From: Aradus depressus
Taxonomy: Eukaryota; Arthropoda; Insecta; Hemiptera; Aradidae
Assembly (NCBI GenBank): GCA_963662175.1
Contig: OY759223.1
Location: forward strand, 8,775,249 to 8,839,248
Direction of reading: 5' to 3'
Length of the DNA stretch: 64,000 nt
The notes under the pieces: model-generated
What the model was told of the DNA's origin: nothing
The model's database searches: none
What the model saw: the letters and a program-made list of their open reading frames with translations, nothing else
Program-made: the position numbers and the translations under genes
Part shown: piece by piece, positions 52,359 to 62,329 of the stretch
How the letters are laid out: each line of letters begins with the position of its first letter
Position numbering within the stretch: position 1 is the stretch's first letter

Positions 52359-53435
52359 TTACATACTAGAAACCGATTTTGGCCGAGGGTGACTTTGGTC
52401 CTTTACCTTTGGATTTACCAGAGGGGACCGCGGCATTAAAAAACTCTCTATGTTCCAGGCTTTAATTTTCTTTAATTTTCTCTTCCGTGAGACAGATGTA
52501 TCTGAGATAGACTGGTCGGTATCAATATTATCATTGTCTGTTTCATAATCCGTGGGTACGCCGTTTGAGTCGTACGCTCTTTCTTCTGTCCTAAATTGGG
52601 ATAGATCCTCTTCGCATCTTATTACAATTGCCGGACATCCTTCAACTTTACGAACCCTGATTAGGCCACTCCGAAACCAGACAAATTTAACCATTCCTAA
52701 TCTTTGTAGTTCTTTACCTTTTTTGAAAAGACCATACGTATCTTTATTCATATGTTCGGATATGTAAATAGGAAGATTTGTTGATGCAGAACTAGAGAGA
52801 GAAAACAGGCCAGTATTAAGTACCTTTCTTTTGTTTTTACAAGCGGCCAGAAATTCATTTTTGTCTGCGCTTCGTACAAATTTTAAAACAATTGATGGTT
52901 CGTATTTTGAACTAATTCGTTTCATACGGTAATAGCTGTCTATTTGATCCCTTTTCAGCTCGAAACCAACAGCATTAGCAATGGTTTTGATATTTACAAA
53001 ACTATCAATACTATCGGAGTAAGGTACATTTTTAATTTGCACTTTGTTAGAGTTTGATTGATTTTGATATTCTTGAAATTGGATTTTTATCTGTCTAATT
53101 TCTAGTTTCAGGGATTTATTTTCTTTTTTCAGAACAAGTTGCTCTTTTTTTATTTTAATGAGATCCTCATTGATTTTTTTAAAATTAGAACTTATATTTT
53201 CTTCAATAGTGGACATCGTGGAGGAGGTTTTCTGGTTGTCAACTTTTATCTGGGCCAGGTCCGATTTGAGGGAGCTAAGCTCCTGGAACAGGTCCCCGAG
53301 ACGGTCCAGGATTGCACTGCTAAGAAGGGACCCCCCACCACTCCCATCTGCGTCTCCCGTTGTCATGGTGATCCCGCCACTTGCTTCACTCTTATCTCCC
53401 ATCTTACGTAACTCCAAAAATGAATCTAGCTTCAA
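52359..53435 (-). CDS. LINE ORF1 protein (358 codons, intact frame)
   Basis: An uninterrupted frame. Residues about 1-45 are Gly/Ser-rich. About 45-125 form a heptad-like charged coiled coil rich in Lys/Glu/Ile (Ile-Lys-Lys-Glu-Gln, Lys-Lys-Glu-Asn). About 130-235 resemble the RNA-binding fold found in non-LTR ORF1 proteins of the FP-like type (Val-Gln-Ile-Lys-Asn-Val-Pro-Tyr ... Tyr-Arg-Met-Lys-Arg-Ile ... Pro-Ser-Ile-Val-Leu-Lys-Phe). A basic C-terminal segment follows (Lys-Phe-Val-Trp-Phe-Arg-Ser-Gly-Leu-Ile-Arg-Val-Arg). In the family this protein binds element RNA for retrotransposition. ORF2 downstream is gutted. The preserved ORF1 suggests a young copy or an ORF1-only element. Confidence 0.85.
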   Translation of the reverse strand: MKLDSFLELRKMGDKSEASGGITMTTGDADGSGGGSLLSSAILDRLGDLFQELSSLKSDLAQIKVDNQKTSSTMSTIEENISSNFKKINEDLIKIKKEQLVLKKENKSLKLEIRQIKIQFQEYQNQSNSNKVQIKNVPYSDSIDSFVNIKTIANAVGFELKRDQIDSYYRMKRISSKYEPSIVLKFVRSADKNEFLAACKNKRKVLNTGLFSLSSSASTNLPIYISEHMNKDTYGLFKKGKELQRLGMVKFVWFRSGLIRVRKVEGCPAIVIRCEEDLSQFRTEERAYDSNGVPTDYETDNDNIDTDQSISDTSVSRKRKLKKIKAWNIESFLMPRSPLVNPKVKDQSHPRPKSVSSM

Positions 53436-53479
53436 ATCCCAAATAATATACGTATTTTATTTCACTTTTCCCTAATAGA

Positions 53480-53615
53480 CACAAAATTAAATAGAAATCT
53501 ACTTACATATTCCGATAGATCAGATTTTTATCTTGATAAGATAATTGTACAAAAAAAAATAATAAAAATATTAAAAATGTAATAATGTAATGTAATAATA
53601 ATAATAATATAAAAA

Positions 53616-53656
<41 letters not shown>

Positions 53657-53760
53657 TAATAAATACATATATAAAAAAAAAGAAATAATAAAAATAATAT
53701 AATAATAGGAATCCAAATAAAAATATTAAAAAAAAAAAATAAATATAATTATAAAGTATA
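53480..53760. other. AT-rich stretch with (TA)n
   Basis: A (TA) run lies at 53634-53657; the rest is A-rich. It separates the ORF1 element from the RNase H element. Confidence 0.7.
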
Positions 53761-54257
53761 AATTAAGCTCGAGATCCCCCGACATGCCACAGCGAGGAGA
53801 CCATCCTCATTCCGCCAACCCAATGGAGGTAGAGGAGGCCATGGTAGACCGGGTGATCCCCCCGAACCACCTCGCTCTGCTAGTCTCCGACCAGCAGTGG
53901 TGGCAGACGGAGAGTGAAGGGAAGAGCTTAATGTGAATGCATAAGGGGAGAAACTGGCCAGTGCCAGCACTCCCCAAGTATTATCTATTTAATTAATAGC
54001 TAACAGGTCTCTTGGCCAGAACCGCCTCAGCCTTCGGGGGGGGGTTGTCGGGATGAGAATGGGATGACAGAGATTGGGGAAAAGGATAGCTTAGAATGGA
54101 AGTTTAGAAAACGGGATTATTTTTTTTACTTATATTTTCAGGAATTTATTTATTCATTTTATTTTATTCTTTTTTTTTTTTTTTTTTATTATGCCGTAAG
54201 ACTAATTGTAGTCCTATAAAGCCGGAGCGAGTATGTACTAGTCTATTGATCCTATAA
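53761..54257 (-). mobile_element. 3' UTR of the RNase H-encoding LINE
   Basis: GC-rich, distinct from its AT-rich flanks. Parts recur at 20640-20790. It includes a G run at 54037-54045. Confidence 0.65.
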
Positions 54258-55238
54258 TTATATTTTTGATTTGGTAATAAATTTAATGAGTTTGTTAATG
54301 TTTTCTATGTTATTAATGTTAGCTATTGTTTGAAGAAATGTGTTTTCGTTGGATAGTAGTGTCTCATGTTGTCTCTGGTTGTCGTATTTTTTGCAGTTAG
54401 TGAAAATGTGGATTACGTCCTCAGTCTCATAGCAGTGTTCACAGTTGGGGGATGGTTTTATTTTGATTAGATGTAAGTATTTGTTTGTTCTGGTATGTCC
54501 GGTCCTCAGTCGTGTCAAGTATATGATTTGTTTAGTCGTCAGTGTCTTACTATGTGGGTGGAACCATGGCTTTGTCGTTATTGTCTTCTGTACTCTATAG
54601 TGGTATTGTCCTTTGGTTTGGGATATGTCAGTATAGTTGGTTTGCCATTCCGTGAGTGTCTGGTGTTGTAAGATGGAAAGGGTGTCTTCTAAGGTCAAAT
54701 CGATTCTGAGTGTCACTGTGTCCTTTGCCGTTCCTCGCTTGGCAAGTTGGTCAGCTCTGTCGTTGTCATTCAAATTGATGTGTCCAGGAATCCATTGAAT
54801 GTAATAGTTCTTATCTGACTGGTAAATAGTTGTAGCTATTGTGGAGAGTATGTAGTTGCTTCGAGTTTTGAGGTGAAGGTTGCGTAGTAGTTGGCAGACG
54901 GATTTAGAGTCGGTCAATATAACTATCTCTTCTGAAAATGTAATACTTTTAGAGTATCCTATGGCCTTTTGGATAGCAATCAGTTCAGAGGTACAGATGT
55001 TATGATGTGGTGAGATTTTTTCTGTTAGGTTAGTGTCTGTTTGGGGATCGAAGATACCTATCCCCGTCCCCTCTGTTGTTTTTGAAGCATCTGTGAAGAG
55101 TTTGTGACATTTATCGTAAAGAGTGTTAATCATTTCTATTGTGTTGGCTTTCAGGATTATGGGGTCTAAGTTGTTTTTGGAAGTTTTGATTGTCCTAATG
55201 TCTGGATTGGCCTTTATGATAAAGTTTGATAGTACTTG
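54258..55238 (-). CDS. LINE ORF2 C-terminal part: RNase H and zinc-finger region
   Basis: The frame is open from the truncation near 55238 to the stop at 54258; the ATG at 55133 is internal to the original ORF. The RNase H domain shows Leu-Phe-Thr-Asp-Ala-Ser-Lys (first catalytic Asp), Ser-Glu-Leu-Ile-Ala-Ile (Glu), Leu-Thr-Asp-Ser-Lys (Asp) and Trp-Ile-Pro-Gly-His ... Asn-Asp-Arg-Ala-Asp (last Asp), so all four catalytic acids are present. A C-terminal Leu-Arg-Thr-Gly-His and Cys-Glu-His-Cys ... His-Ile-Phe-Thr-Asn-Cys knuckle follows. The 5' end (endonuclease, RT) is truncated. The layout fits RNase H-bearing Jockey/I-group LINEs. Confidence 0.92.
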   Translation of the reverse strand, partial: QVLSNFIIKANPDIRTIKTSKNNLDPIILKANTIEMINTLYDKCHKLFTDASKTTEGTGIGIFDPQTDTNLTEKISPHHNICTSELIAIQKAIGYSKSITFSEEIVILTDSKSVCQLLRNLHLKTRSNYILSTIATTIYQSDKNYYIQWIPGHINLNDNDRADQLAKRGTAKDTVTLRIDLTLEDTLSILQHQTLTEWQTNYTDISQTKGQYHYRVQKTITTKPWFHPHSKTLTTKQIIYLTRLRTGHTRTNKYLHLIKIKPSPNCEHCYETEDVIHIFTNCKKYDNQRQHETLLSNENTFLQTIANINNIENINKLIKFITKSKI

Positions 55239-55311
55239 TTATAATGTCTATTTTAACGTTCAGTAACGTTTATCAACACACTTTTGTTTATTTGTGATTC
55301 TAATCTTGATC

Positions 55312-55370
55312 CTCCCCCATGTTTGTAGGCCCTGATGATGATATAAAATATATCGAAACGTTGGCATTTG
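55312..55370 (+). ncRNA. Hammerhead-like motif, class d
   Basis: Stem I: GCC (55329-55331) with GGC (55363-55365). CUGAUGA at 55332-55338, extra U, a six-pair A/T stem II (55340-55354), GAA, palindrome ACGU, U. All core boxes intact. Confidence 0.6.
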
Positions 55371-55419
55371 AATAGTGTTTTCTTCCATCTTTGACTCACC
55401 CTCAATATTCCTACAATTA

Positions 55420-55640
55420 AATATTGTGTCGATACATTCAATACAATGCCAGTTATTAGATTTTTTGAGTTAAGCTTTCTCCCTTCCTTTTGATCAAATT
55501 GCCTGAAAATTAATAGGTGACATCCTCAGGGGGTTCTAGGTTCCGCATCGATTTTTTGGCAGTTACATAACTTCCTTTATATTTTATACAGCTTGGGAAT
55601 TATAAAGTGAAATTCCTCACCCAGCCTACGTACGCATTAA
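55420..55640. repeat. HP repeat block
   Basis: Includes a diverged hairpin end at about 55565-55600. Confidence 0.55.
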
Positions 55641-55699
55641 GCCTAGATAACTAAAGATAAATACCTCCGGATTCACTGGTTCTCTTTCTATCTGGACCT

Positions 55700-56045
55700 G
55701 AGGGCGCCGGTAGCTCAGTGGTATGCGTGCTTGACTTCTGAGCTCAAGGTTGTGGGTTCGTAGCCCGACCGAGGCCCTTAGTTTATTTTATCTGGGAGGT
55801 AAAATAAACTTAAGCACGCCGTCCTTAGGATGGGACGTTAAGTGATGGTCCCGAGCCTGTACGATGTCAGCTACTCGTTAAAGACCCCTGCCCTAGGTGA
55901 ATAAAAATTTAGGGTAGGCAAAATTTAGGACTCCCACAGTAGAGTCGGGCGCATGTCCACCAGAGTGACGATAAAGCGCTCTGGTAGTAGGCGATATGAC
56001 CTCGTAGTAAAAGCCCGGGCATGAGTCATAAAACCTAACCTAACC
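55700..56045 (+). mobile_element. SINE A, full-length copy with 12-bp target duplication
   Basis: It has an A box, a B box and (AACCT)3 tail. Flanked by tctatctggacc at 55687-55698 and 56046-56057. It is the cleanest reference copy in the window. Confidence 0.95.
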
Positions 56046-56177
56046 TCTATCTGGACCAGCCATGTTTTTTTAAATTTTCTTTAATAGTTATTAAGATTGT
56101 TATTACTAATCACATAGTTAATACATAGTTAATATCCTTCATAGGAACAAAAAGAAGTTGTCTTCCCACTGTTTTAT

Positions 56178-56228
56178 TTGCGACCAGAACAGATTTTCAA
56201 CGCAGCAGTGTCATCATCATTGGCACAT
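56178..56228 (-). ncRNA. Hammerhead-like motif, class f copy 3, degraded
   Basis: On the minus strand GCCA, AUGAUGA (C/U lost), U, GAC...GUU, GAA, AAUCUGUU, C, UGGU. Stem I (GCCA/UGGU) and the flanks match copy 1. Confidence 0.4.
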
Positions 56229-56810
56229 CTCCCTGTATAGTGTAGAGGCTAAAGGAATACTGTTTCTATGAGAAATCTCCCAAAACTACCTACTGTCACG
56301 TATAAATATTATTATTACATACTCTCATCCAAATCGGTATATTTGTTTTGGCTTATCGGGAGCGTTTAGTTGAATTCGCACTGGGGGGGAGGGGAAGGGG
56401 GGGGGGCATGAACCTACTCAACTTCTATTTTCGCTTTTGGGTATGACCAAAAATTGTATTCAATCTCTTTGGTAACTGACCCTTTCCAGGTTCTGTTTGT
56501 TTGCACTGTTCATCCCACATTTATTATACGCCTGAATTCCACCAAAAAGTTTTTTTTAAAAATTGTATAATCACTTTGTATGTTTGAAAAATTACTCTGT
56601 GACGAGAACGGGCCGTGTGATGATGGAAATCATCAGGATCGAAACTGACATATCTCATATAACAAATGTTTTTTAAAAAATGTTGCCTTTTTCTTCTGAA
56701 AAGACAAAACATTCCCATACAGGGGTTAGCTTCGCTGGCTAAATTCCCGATTATGTAGGAGTTATATATCGAATAATTCGGGCTTGCAAAGTACATTGGC
56801 GGTGTGTCTG
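56229..56810. other. Unassigned
   Basis: A G-rich run lies at 56384-56407. No gene recognised. Confidence 0.35.
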
Positions 56811-56888
56811 CAAAAAGATAAGTCCCTACAGAATGAATCGACACGAAATTGTATGTGTGTCTACAAACCCCTAAGGACCAAACCTAAT

Positions 56889-57148
56889 GATTTTCAGCCA
56901 AATCGCTCAATGGGAAGGTGGGTATTAAGGAGGAGGCGCTAATAACGCTAATTACTGCCATTGCAATTGACATGAAATTTCATATTTATATTCACACCCC
57001 ATAAGGACGACACCTATCGATTTTCAGCCGAATCGCTCAATGGGAAAGTTGGGATTAAGGAGGAGGCGCTAATAACGCTAATTACTGCCATTACAATTGA
57101 CATGAAATTTCATATTTATATTCACAACCCCATAAAGACGGCACTTAT
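56889..57148. repeat. HP repeat with a 130-bp tandem duplication
   Basis: Two units (starting at about 56889 and 57019) are nearly identical, from gattttcagcc to ttcacacccc / ttcacaacccc. Confidence 0.85.
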
Positions 57149-57237
57149 TAATTTTCAACGGCAGATGTAATGAATTTATCGATTAAAAATTTAGTATAAA
57201 GATTTTATAGCTATGTTAGTTGATTTTTTCGTGGCGG

Positions 57238-57422
57238 CTGGCCCCTGGCTCTGGGATCTAAAAGATCCCGAGTTCACTCGGCGTAAAGCGCCGGTAATCA
57301 AGGACGACTGTGGACCGTAGCCATCGAGCCGGTCCACAGTCGAAGAACCCGTTTCCCAACGCAATAGGGTGATGTGACCGACCCCCTCTCAGGGGGTCAG
57401 GAGCAACCCCCCCCCAAAAAAG
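57238..57422 (+). mobile_element. R1-like LINE 3' UTR, third copy
   Basis: gatcccgagttcactcggcg, gtccacagtcg, aatagggtgatgtgaccgac and a final A-rich tail match the reverse of 25340-25510. Confidence 0.8.
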
Positions 57423-57454
57423 TAGAATTTTTCCGTCATTTTTGCCAGTTTTTT

Positions 57455-57510
57455 TTTTTTTGACAATATTTCAGGACACTTTCACGCCCCTTCTGGTCAA
57501 TATGAACGAT
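57455..57510 (-). ncRNA. Hammerhead-like motif, class e, degraded
   Basis: On the minus strand UGAC, CAGAAGG, then a poor stem II, GAAAUAUUGUCA as in the class-e copy at 7293-7304. Confidence 0.3.
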
Positions 57511-59010
57511 TCGTCTGGGAAAAAATATATATTAACTACCCAGAGATGTAGGGAACACAGTCCCTATTAAAGTCAAACATTTTTGACTAAAGGAAGTAAA
57601 TTTTGGGTGACTCACCGATGTGTTTTTCTTTTCTTCACATTTTTCACGCAATATTCATGGAAATTAGAAGACAATTCTCTCTGATGAAAAGTTGAAGAAT
57701 GGTGTATAATGTGAGAAAACGGGCTCAACTCTGGGGGTAGTTAATTGTTTTAATATAACATTACGATGCCCCTGAGAAACTCACCCTTAGCGCCCATCAT
57801 CCATCTTCATTTATTTTATGTCTTCCCACTCTTAGCTGTTACATCTTGGCTGGCTTAGTTTCCAGAAATTAAATAATTTATTAAGGCAGCAAGAGTTAGT
57901 GGAAGTATTGTGCCTACTTTCCATAGGGTCGAAAAATAGTGTACACCTAAATAAAAGTGAATAGCAGGCTACAACTGTAATTAATAAAGCTCAAGATCGC
58001 TGGTTCGAAACCCGAAGCATCTGGGAAATGAGAAAACCTTGAGAACGCCGTTCTTCGGATGGAACCTGAAGTGTAATTAATAGAAAAAGTCGTCAGTAAA
58101 TTCTCACCAATGTGCTTCTCCAATACGAATAAATCGAATAAGTATTCCGTCTCTCTCGACTGTTTTGGCTAAAAATCAATTGTTGACTTACACAAAGACT
58201 GAATCAAATGAATAAGTATATCGTCCCTATGTGATTTTTGAATATACAACCACGAAATATGTGTATCCAGACACCGATATATATATATATATATATTGCA
58301 ATGTTTGGACTTTTCGCGTTCCTAATAATTATATGATTCTTTTACTTTACTTTAAAACCCGCGGGAATTTAATAGAACGATACTGAAATTACTGATTTGA
58401 ATATATAAATTGGATTTCTATAAACCAAAGGGGAAAATTTGTTCAGCTAAAAAGTTTCGAAAAACTAAATTGTTTAATCACTTTTGACTAGGTTTGAGCA
58501 TGGGAAACATACAACTAAAATCTAGAAACTCATAATAAAAATAATAAATGAAAAAAATGACAAAATTAAAATACATACCTACTATAAAATTAAACCTCGT
58601 GAATAATGCTGTATGGATGGGTTCCACGATGCTTTCCAGCGACTTCTTCCAAATTCTTCCTTCTGCTCTTCTTAAAGATGGTTATTCAGTCTCCAGGATA
58701 TAACTTGGGGACTCACATAACTAAACTTCCACAAATGGGGACTCCTCTGGGGACAAGGGCACGTCAACAACTAACTCAAGCCACACTAAACATATCTAGA
58801 CTCTCTGTGTCTCGTCCATCTTCCACCTCTTATATAGTCTAGACAACACAATTATCCATCCACCCAAGAGCGGGTACCTACTTGGACCTTGTCAGTATTC
58901 CAGATATACACTCGGAAGTAATTTATGTGAACCCGAAAAGGACTTTTTGGGTCTAATCCAGCTATGGTCCCTTCTTACTGTCACACTGGTAACTTATAAA
59001 ACAAATAGGT
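57511..59010. other. SINE A scrap, HP scrap and unassigned DNA
   Basis: 57985-58072 (+) is a SINE A remnant with a B box (ggttcgaaaccc). 58085-58280 is HP sequence. A (TA) run lies at 58279-58298. 58560-58920 is of moderate GC content with a 78-codon frame, function unknown. Confidence 0.4.
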
Positions 59011-59017
59011 ATATATA

Positions 59018-59871
59018 CAGTAAAAATCGTTTATAAGAACATGCAAGGGACCGTCTGAACTTGGTTCTTAAACGCGATTGTTGCTATATCCGGTAATCAA
59101 TTTTTTTCTGTTTAATTATCGATCCATTTTTTGAAAGTTGAAGCCTCTTTCCTCTGGAACTACATTTAAGGGGTTGAAATTAGCAATCGCATTTAGTAAC
59201 AACAGTCTTGCAAAATCATTTGCTTTTGCTTGCAAAATTGGTCTATTTATCGGAATGTTTGCACTCCTTTGAACCTTGAACCACTGCAACAGAGCTTTTT
59301 CGACATCACCATGAGAACTTGTACGATTTTTTTTCCTGCTGGTACGATCGTTTTCGAATTCTTCTTTTAATTTTTGACGGTCCTTATAAATGTTTGAAAT
59401 GGTTGCATGACTCACCTTTAGTTCATTCGACAAAGCTCCATTTTTTTCTCCATTTTCCAAACGAGAAATTATATGATGATTTTTCCTCCACCGTATAGGT
59501 TTTTCGTTTTTTTTTCACTCATTGCACCGTTCTGTTTGAACAACTGCAGAGAACTCGGTGTAGTCAGAAAATAATGTAAACAACGACGGAAACATTCCAT
59601 AAAAATAATTGATTACTATTTTCGTAGAATATTTTATGTCTGAACTCCTCTTTCGAGGGATTTGTTTTCTCATGAAGTTATAATAAAAGGTTTGTTTTCT
59701 CAGAAATCCATTAACTTTAGGTCACTAAAAGCGATATGTTCTTACTAACGATGTTCTTATAACCAGATATTTTTTACATTAAGTTGTATTAAAGCTGGCC
59801 GGGAACTAGAAATTTCGTTCTTATAATCGATATGTTTTTACAACCGGTGTTCTTTTAAACGATTTTTACTG
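59018..59871 (-). mobile_element. pogo/Tigger-type element with transposase N-terminus
   Basis: The ends are inverted (CAGTAAAAATCGTTTA) and flanked by TA. On the minus strand 59460-59116 encodes a CENP-B-type DNA-binding region: Leu-Lys-Val-Ser-His-Ala-Thr-Ile-Ser-Asn-Ile-Tyr-Lys-Asp-Arg, then Glu-Lys-Ala-Leu-Leu-Gln-Trp-Phe and Ile-Pro-Ile-Asn-Arg-Pro-Ile-Leu. The DDE catalytic part is deleted. Confidence 0.88.
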
Positions 59872-59970
59872 TATATTGTATAGACCGGTAGTGGTATTCA
59901 AAATAAGAATGTCCAAACAACCGGCTACAAAATCTCTGGCGGTTCAGGAGGACCACTCCAAAATATTGGA

Positions 59971-60264
59971 GAATATATAAGGGTAAAAAATAAGATTGAT
60001 GAAGTTTATATATAAAAGAATGTAATGAACAAAAGAAAACCTGGGAAGATGGAGTTGGCCAAGTGAAAAATAATGAGAGATAACAAAACATAAGATAAAT
60101 ACAAATAAAACAACTACGAATATATAAGGGTAAAAAATAAGATTGATGAAGTTTATATATAAAAGAATGTAATGAACAAAAGAAAACCTGGGGAGATGGA
60201 GTTGGCCAAGTGAAAAATAATGAGAGATAACAAAACATAAGATAAATACAAATAAAACAACTAC
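59971..60264. repeat. 147-bp tandem duplication
   Basis: Two nearly identical 147-bp units (59971-60117, 60118-60264). 147 is a multiple of three, so open frames pass through both on the minus strand. Confidence 0.95.
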
Positions 60265-60630
60265 GAATATAAAATTTAACATAAAAATAAAAGTTTAAAA
60301 AAAAAAAGGTAAAATAATAATGTTTTTATGGGATATGATGCCTTCTACGCCGCTCTGACGAGCAGGGAGGCTACTAGATGTTGATTTGGTGGACGTGATG
60401 GGATGTTGAGATGATCTGATGATGGGACGATGTGGTGATGGTTGAACAGGTAGATAGATGTACGATGCGGTCTGGGTGGCTCCTAGCAGGCTACTGAGAG
60501 ACTTAGGTACAGCCTACTTTAGTAAACATTGAGTAGGATAAGTGTGGAGGAGTTTGTTAGCAGGTCCGACTCCCATCCAAAATAAACAGTATAATTTAAA
60601 AAAAAATTATATACATATATTAGAGTTAGT
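60265..60630. other. Unassigned
   Basis: 60330-60545 is GC-richer and dense in gatg words; no gene recognised. Confidence 0.35.
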
Positions 60631-60631
60631 T

Positions 60632-60895
60632 ATTGTGACTCATGCCCGGGCTTTAACTACAAGGTCATATTGCCTACTACCAGAGCGCTCATTCGTCACT
60701 CTGGTGGACATGATCGACCGACTCTATTTTGGGAGTCCTAAATTTTGCCTATCCTAATTTTTTATTGACCTAGGGTAGGGGTCTTTAACGAGTACCTGAC
60801 ATGAAACAGGCTCGGGACCATCGCTTAACGGTTTCGAACCTGCGATATTGAGCCCAGTAAGCAGGCACGTAAACCACTGAGCTACCGGTGCCCTC
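60632..60895 (-). mobile_element. SINE A copy with internal deletion
   Basis: It has a tail, body, B box (ggtttcgaacctg) and A box (ctgagctaccgg). A segment between cgcttaacg and the B box is deleted. Confidence 0.9.
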
Positions 60896-61605
60896 TATTA
60901 TATATATAGTAGGTACCTATATTATTTTTCATGTTTTTCTTTAACTTTGGCATCGATAACTGAGGTCATTAGCGCTTTTTTGATGTTTTGTACACAATTA
61001 AAAATGGTACATAACCATAAAGAACCTCATACAACAATAGACACAACAATGGGGAGCCAGAAGCCATAGAGAGATGTTTGGGAGCGTCAGACTTCTTCCT
61101 GTCTATTGTTATCTCTCGCTGCTCCACACACATACTTTGACCGATACTCAAACACAATCCAAACCCCATTCAAATCGTATTGTACATAGGCTCAGATGGG
61201 GTGCAGTTCATTAACAAAACCCCTTCCGATCTATACATATATACAGTCTGTATGCGCCTGCTACGTTGGCCGAACGTATTAATCCTACTTAATTAGCGTA
61301 TGACAAAATCGTTATAAAATTTGTCAAAAAATCGATGAATATCACAAAAATTGAATTTAACTTCAACAGCTATACGAAATATAAGTAGAAGTTATGTAAT
61401 CGGCCAAAAAATCGATGCGCACTTTTCAACGGAACTTCATGTATGTGTGTGTTTGTGAACGAATATAGAATGAATTTATCGACACGGAATTTTATACATG
61501 AATCCAGAACACTCTATCGACGACATCTAATAATTTTCCACAAAATTGGCCGTAGAGAAGGGAGAAATCAGACGAGAGGCTTAACTCAAAAATCCCAAAA
61601 AATTG
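60896..61605. other. Unassigned, then HP repeat
   Basis: 61370-61605 is HP sequence with an inverted hairpin end at 61366-61395. Confidence 0.45.
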
Positions 61606-61822
61606 TCAAAACAAATGAAAACTGTTCTTAGGGGCCGTCCATTAATTTCATAACTCTTTAGGGAAGAAGGGGGGAGGGAGTGGGGGTCAAGAAAGTTAGA
61701 AAATTGCATTTTTTTCTCATTATTTATTATATAAACCAAAATAGGTTTTTGATACTTCAGTGTTGATGTGCACACGGCACTAGATGAGTGATACACTACT
61801 GAGGATGACACAATAATGTCAC
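61606..61822 (+). repeat. Dispersed repeat with ggccgtccat motif, copy 1
   Basis: aaaactgttcttaggggccg ... gaaaattgca ... gatgtgcacacggcactaga matches 63547-63782. Confidence 0.8.
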
Positions 61823-61974
61823 TGTAATGAATGTATTTTTTATTTAGAATGATTTAAACAAAACTTAAAATGCAGATGAAAATATAAAAATTAGAAGACA
61901 GGAAAGAGTCAAATTAGATATAAAAATTAGAAGGGTGAAGTCCGATGACATCAGCAGCAATACCACGTAAGGAA

Positions 61975-62262
61975 GGGAAGGGTGTGTGCTCAGACCTGAG
62001 CCCAATATCGCAGGTTCGAAACTCGGTCGAGACCCTAAGTTTTCATATCTGAAAGTAAAAAAAACCTTGAGCAAGCCATCCTTCGGATGGTCCTGAGCCT
62101 GCGCGTTGTACTGGTTAAATACCCCATACCTCAGGAAACTAAACTTGGTTGAGCAACATTTAGGACTCCCATAGTAGAGTCGGGCTCATGCCCACCAGAG
62201 TGACAAAAGAGCGCTCTGGTAGTAAGCAATTTGACCTCGATGTTAAAGCCCAGTAACTAACT
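61975..62262 (+). mobile_element. SINE A, diverged copy
   Basis: It has a B box (aggttcgaaactcgg) and the body from ccttgagcaagcc to the taactaac tail; the A box is degraded. Confidence 0.82.
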
Positions 62263-62329
62263 TGACACAAAACTTTATATGTAACTCCAAAACCTCATGC
62301 CAACAATTTATGCGGCTTATATCCTAACC

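Noticed and set aside
52552..53475. Plus-strand ORFs over the ORF1 gene
   Set aside because: Antisense shadows of the 358-codon ORF1 on the minus strand.
59116..59460. Host gene with CENP-B-type domain
   Set aside because: It lies within pogo-type inverted ends with TA duplications, and the catalytic region is missing.
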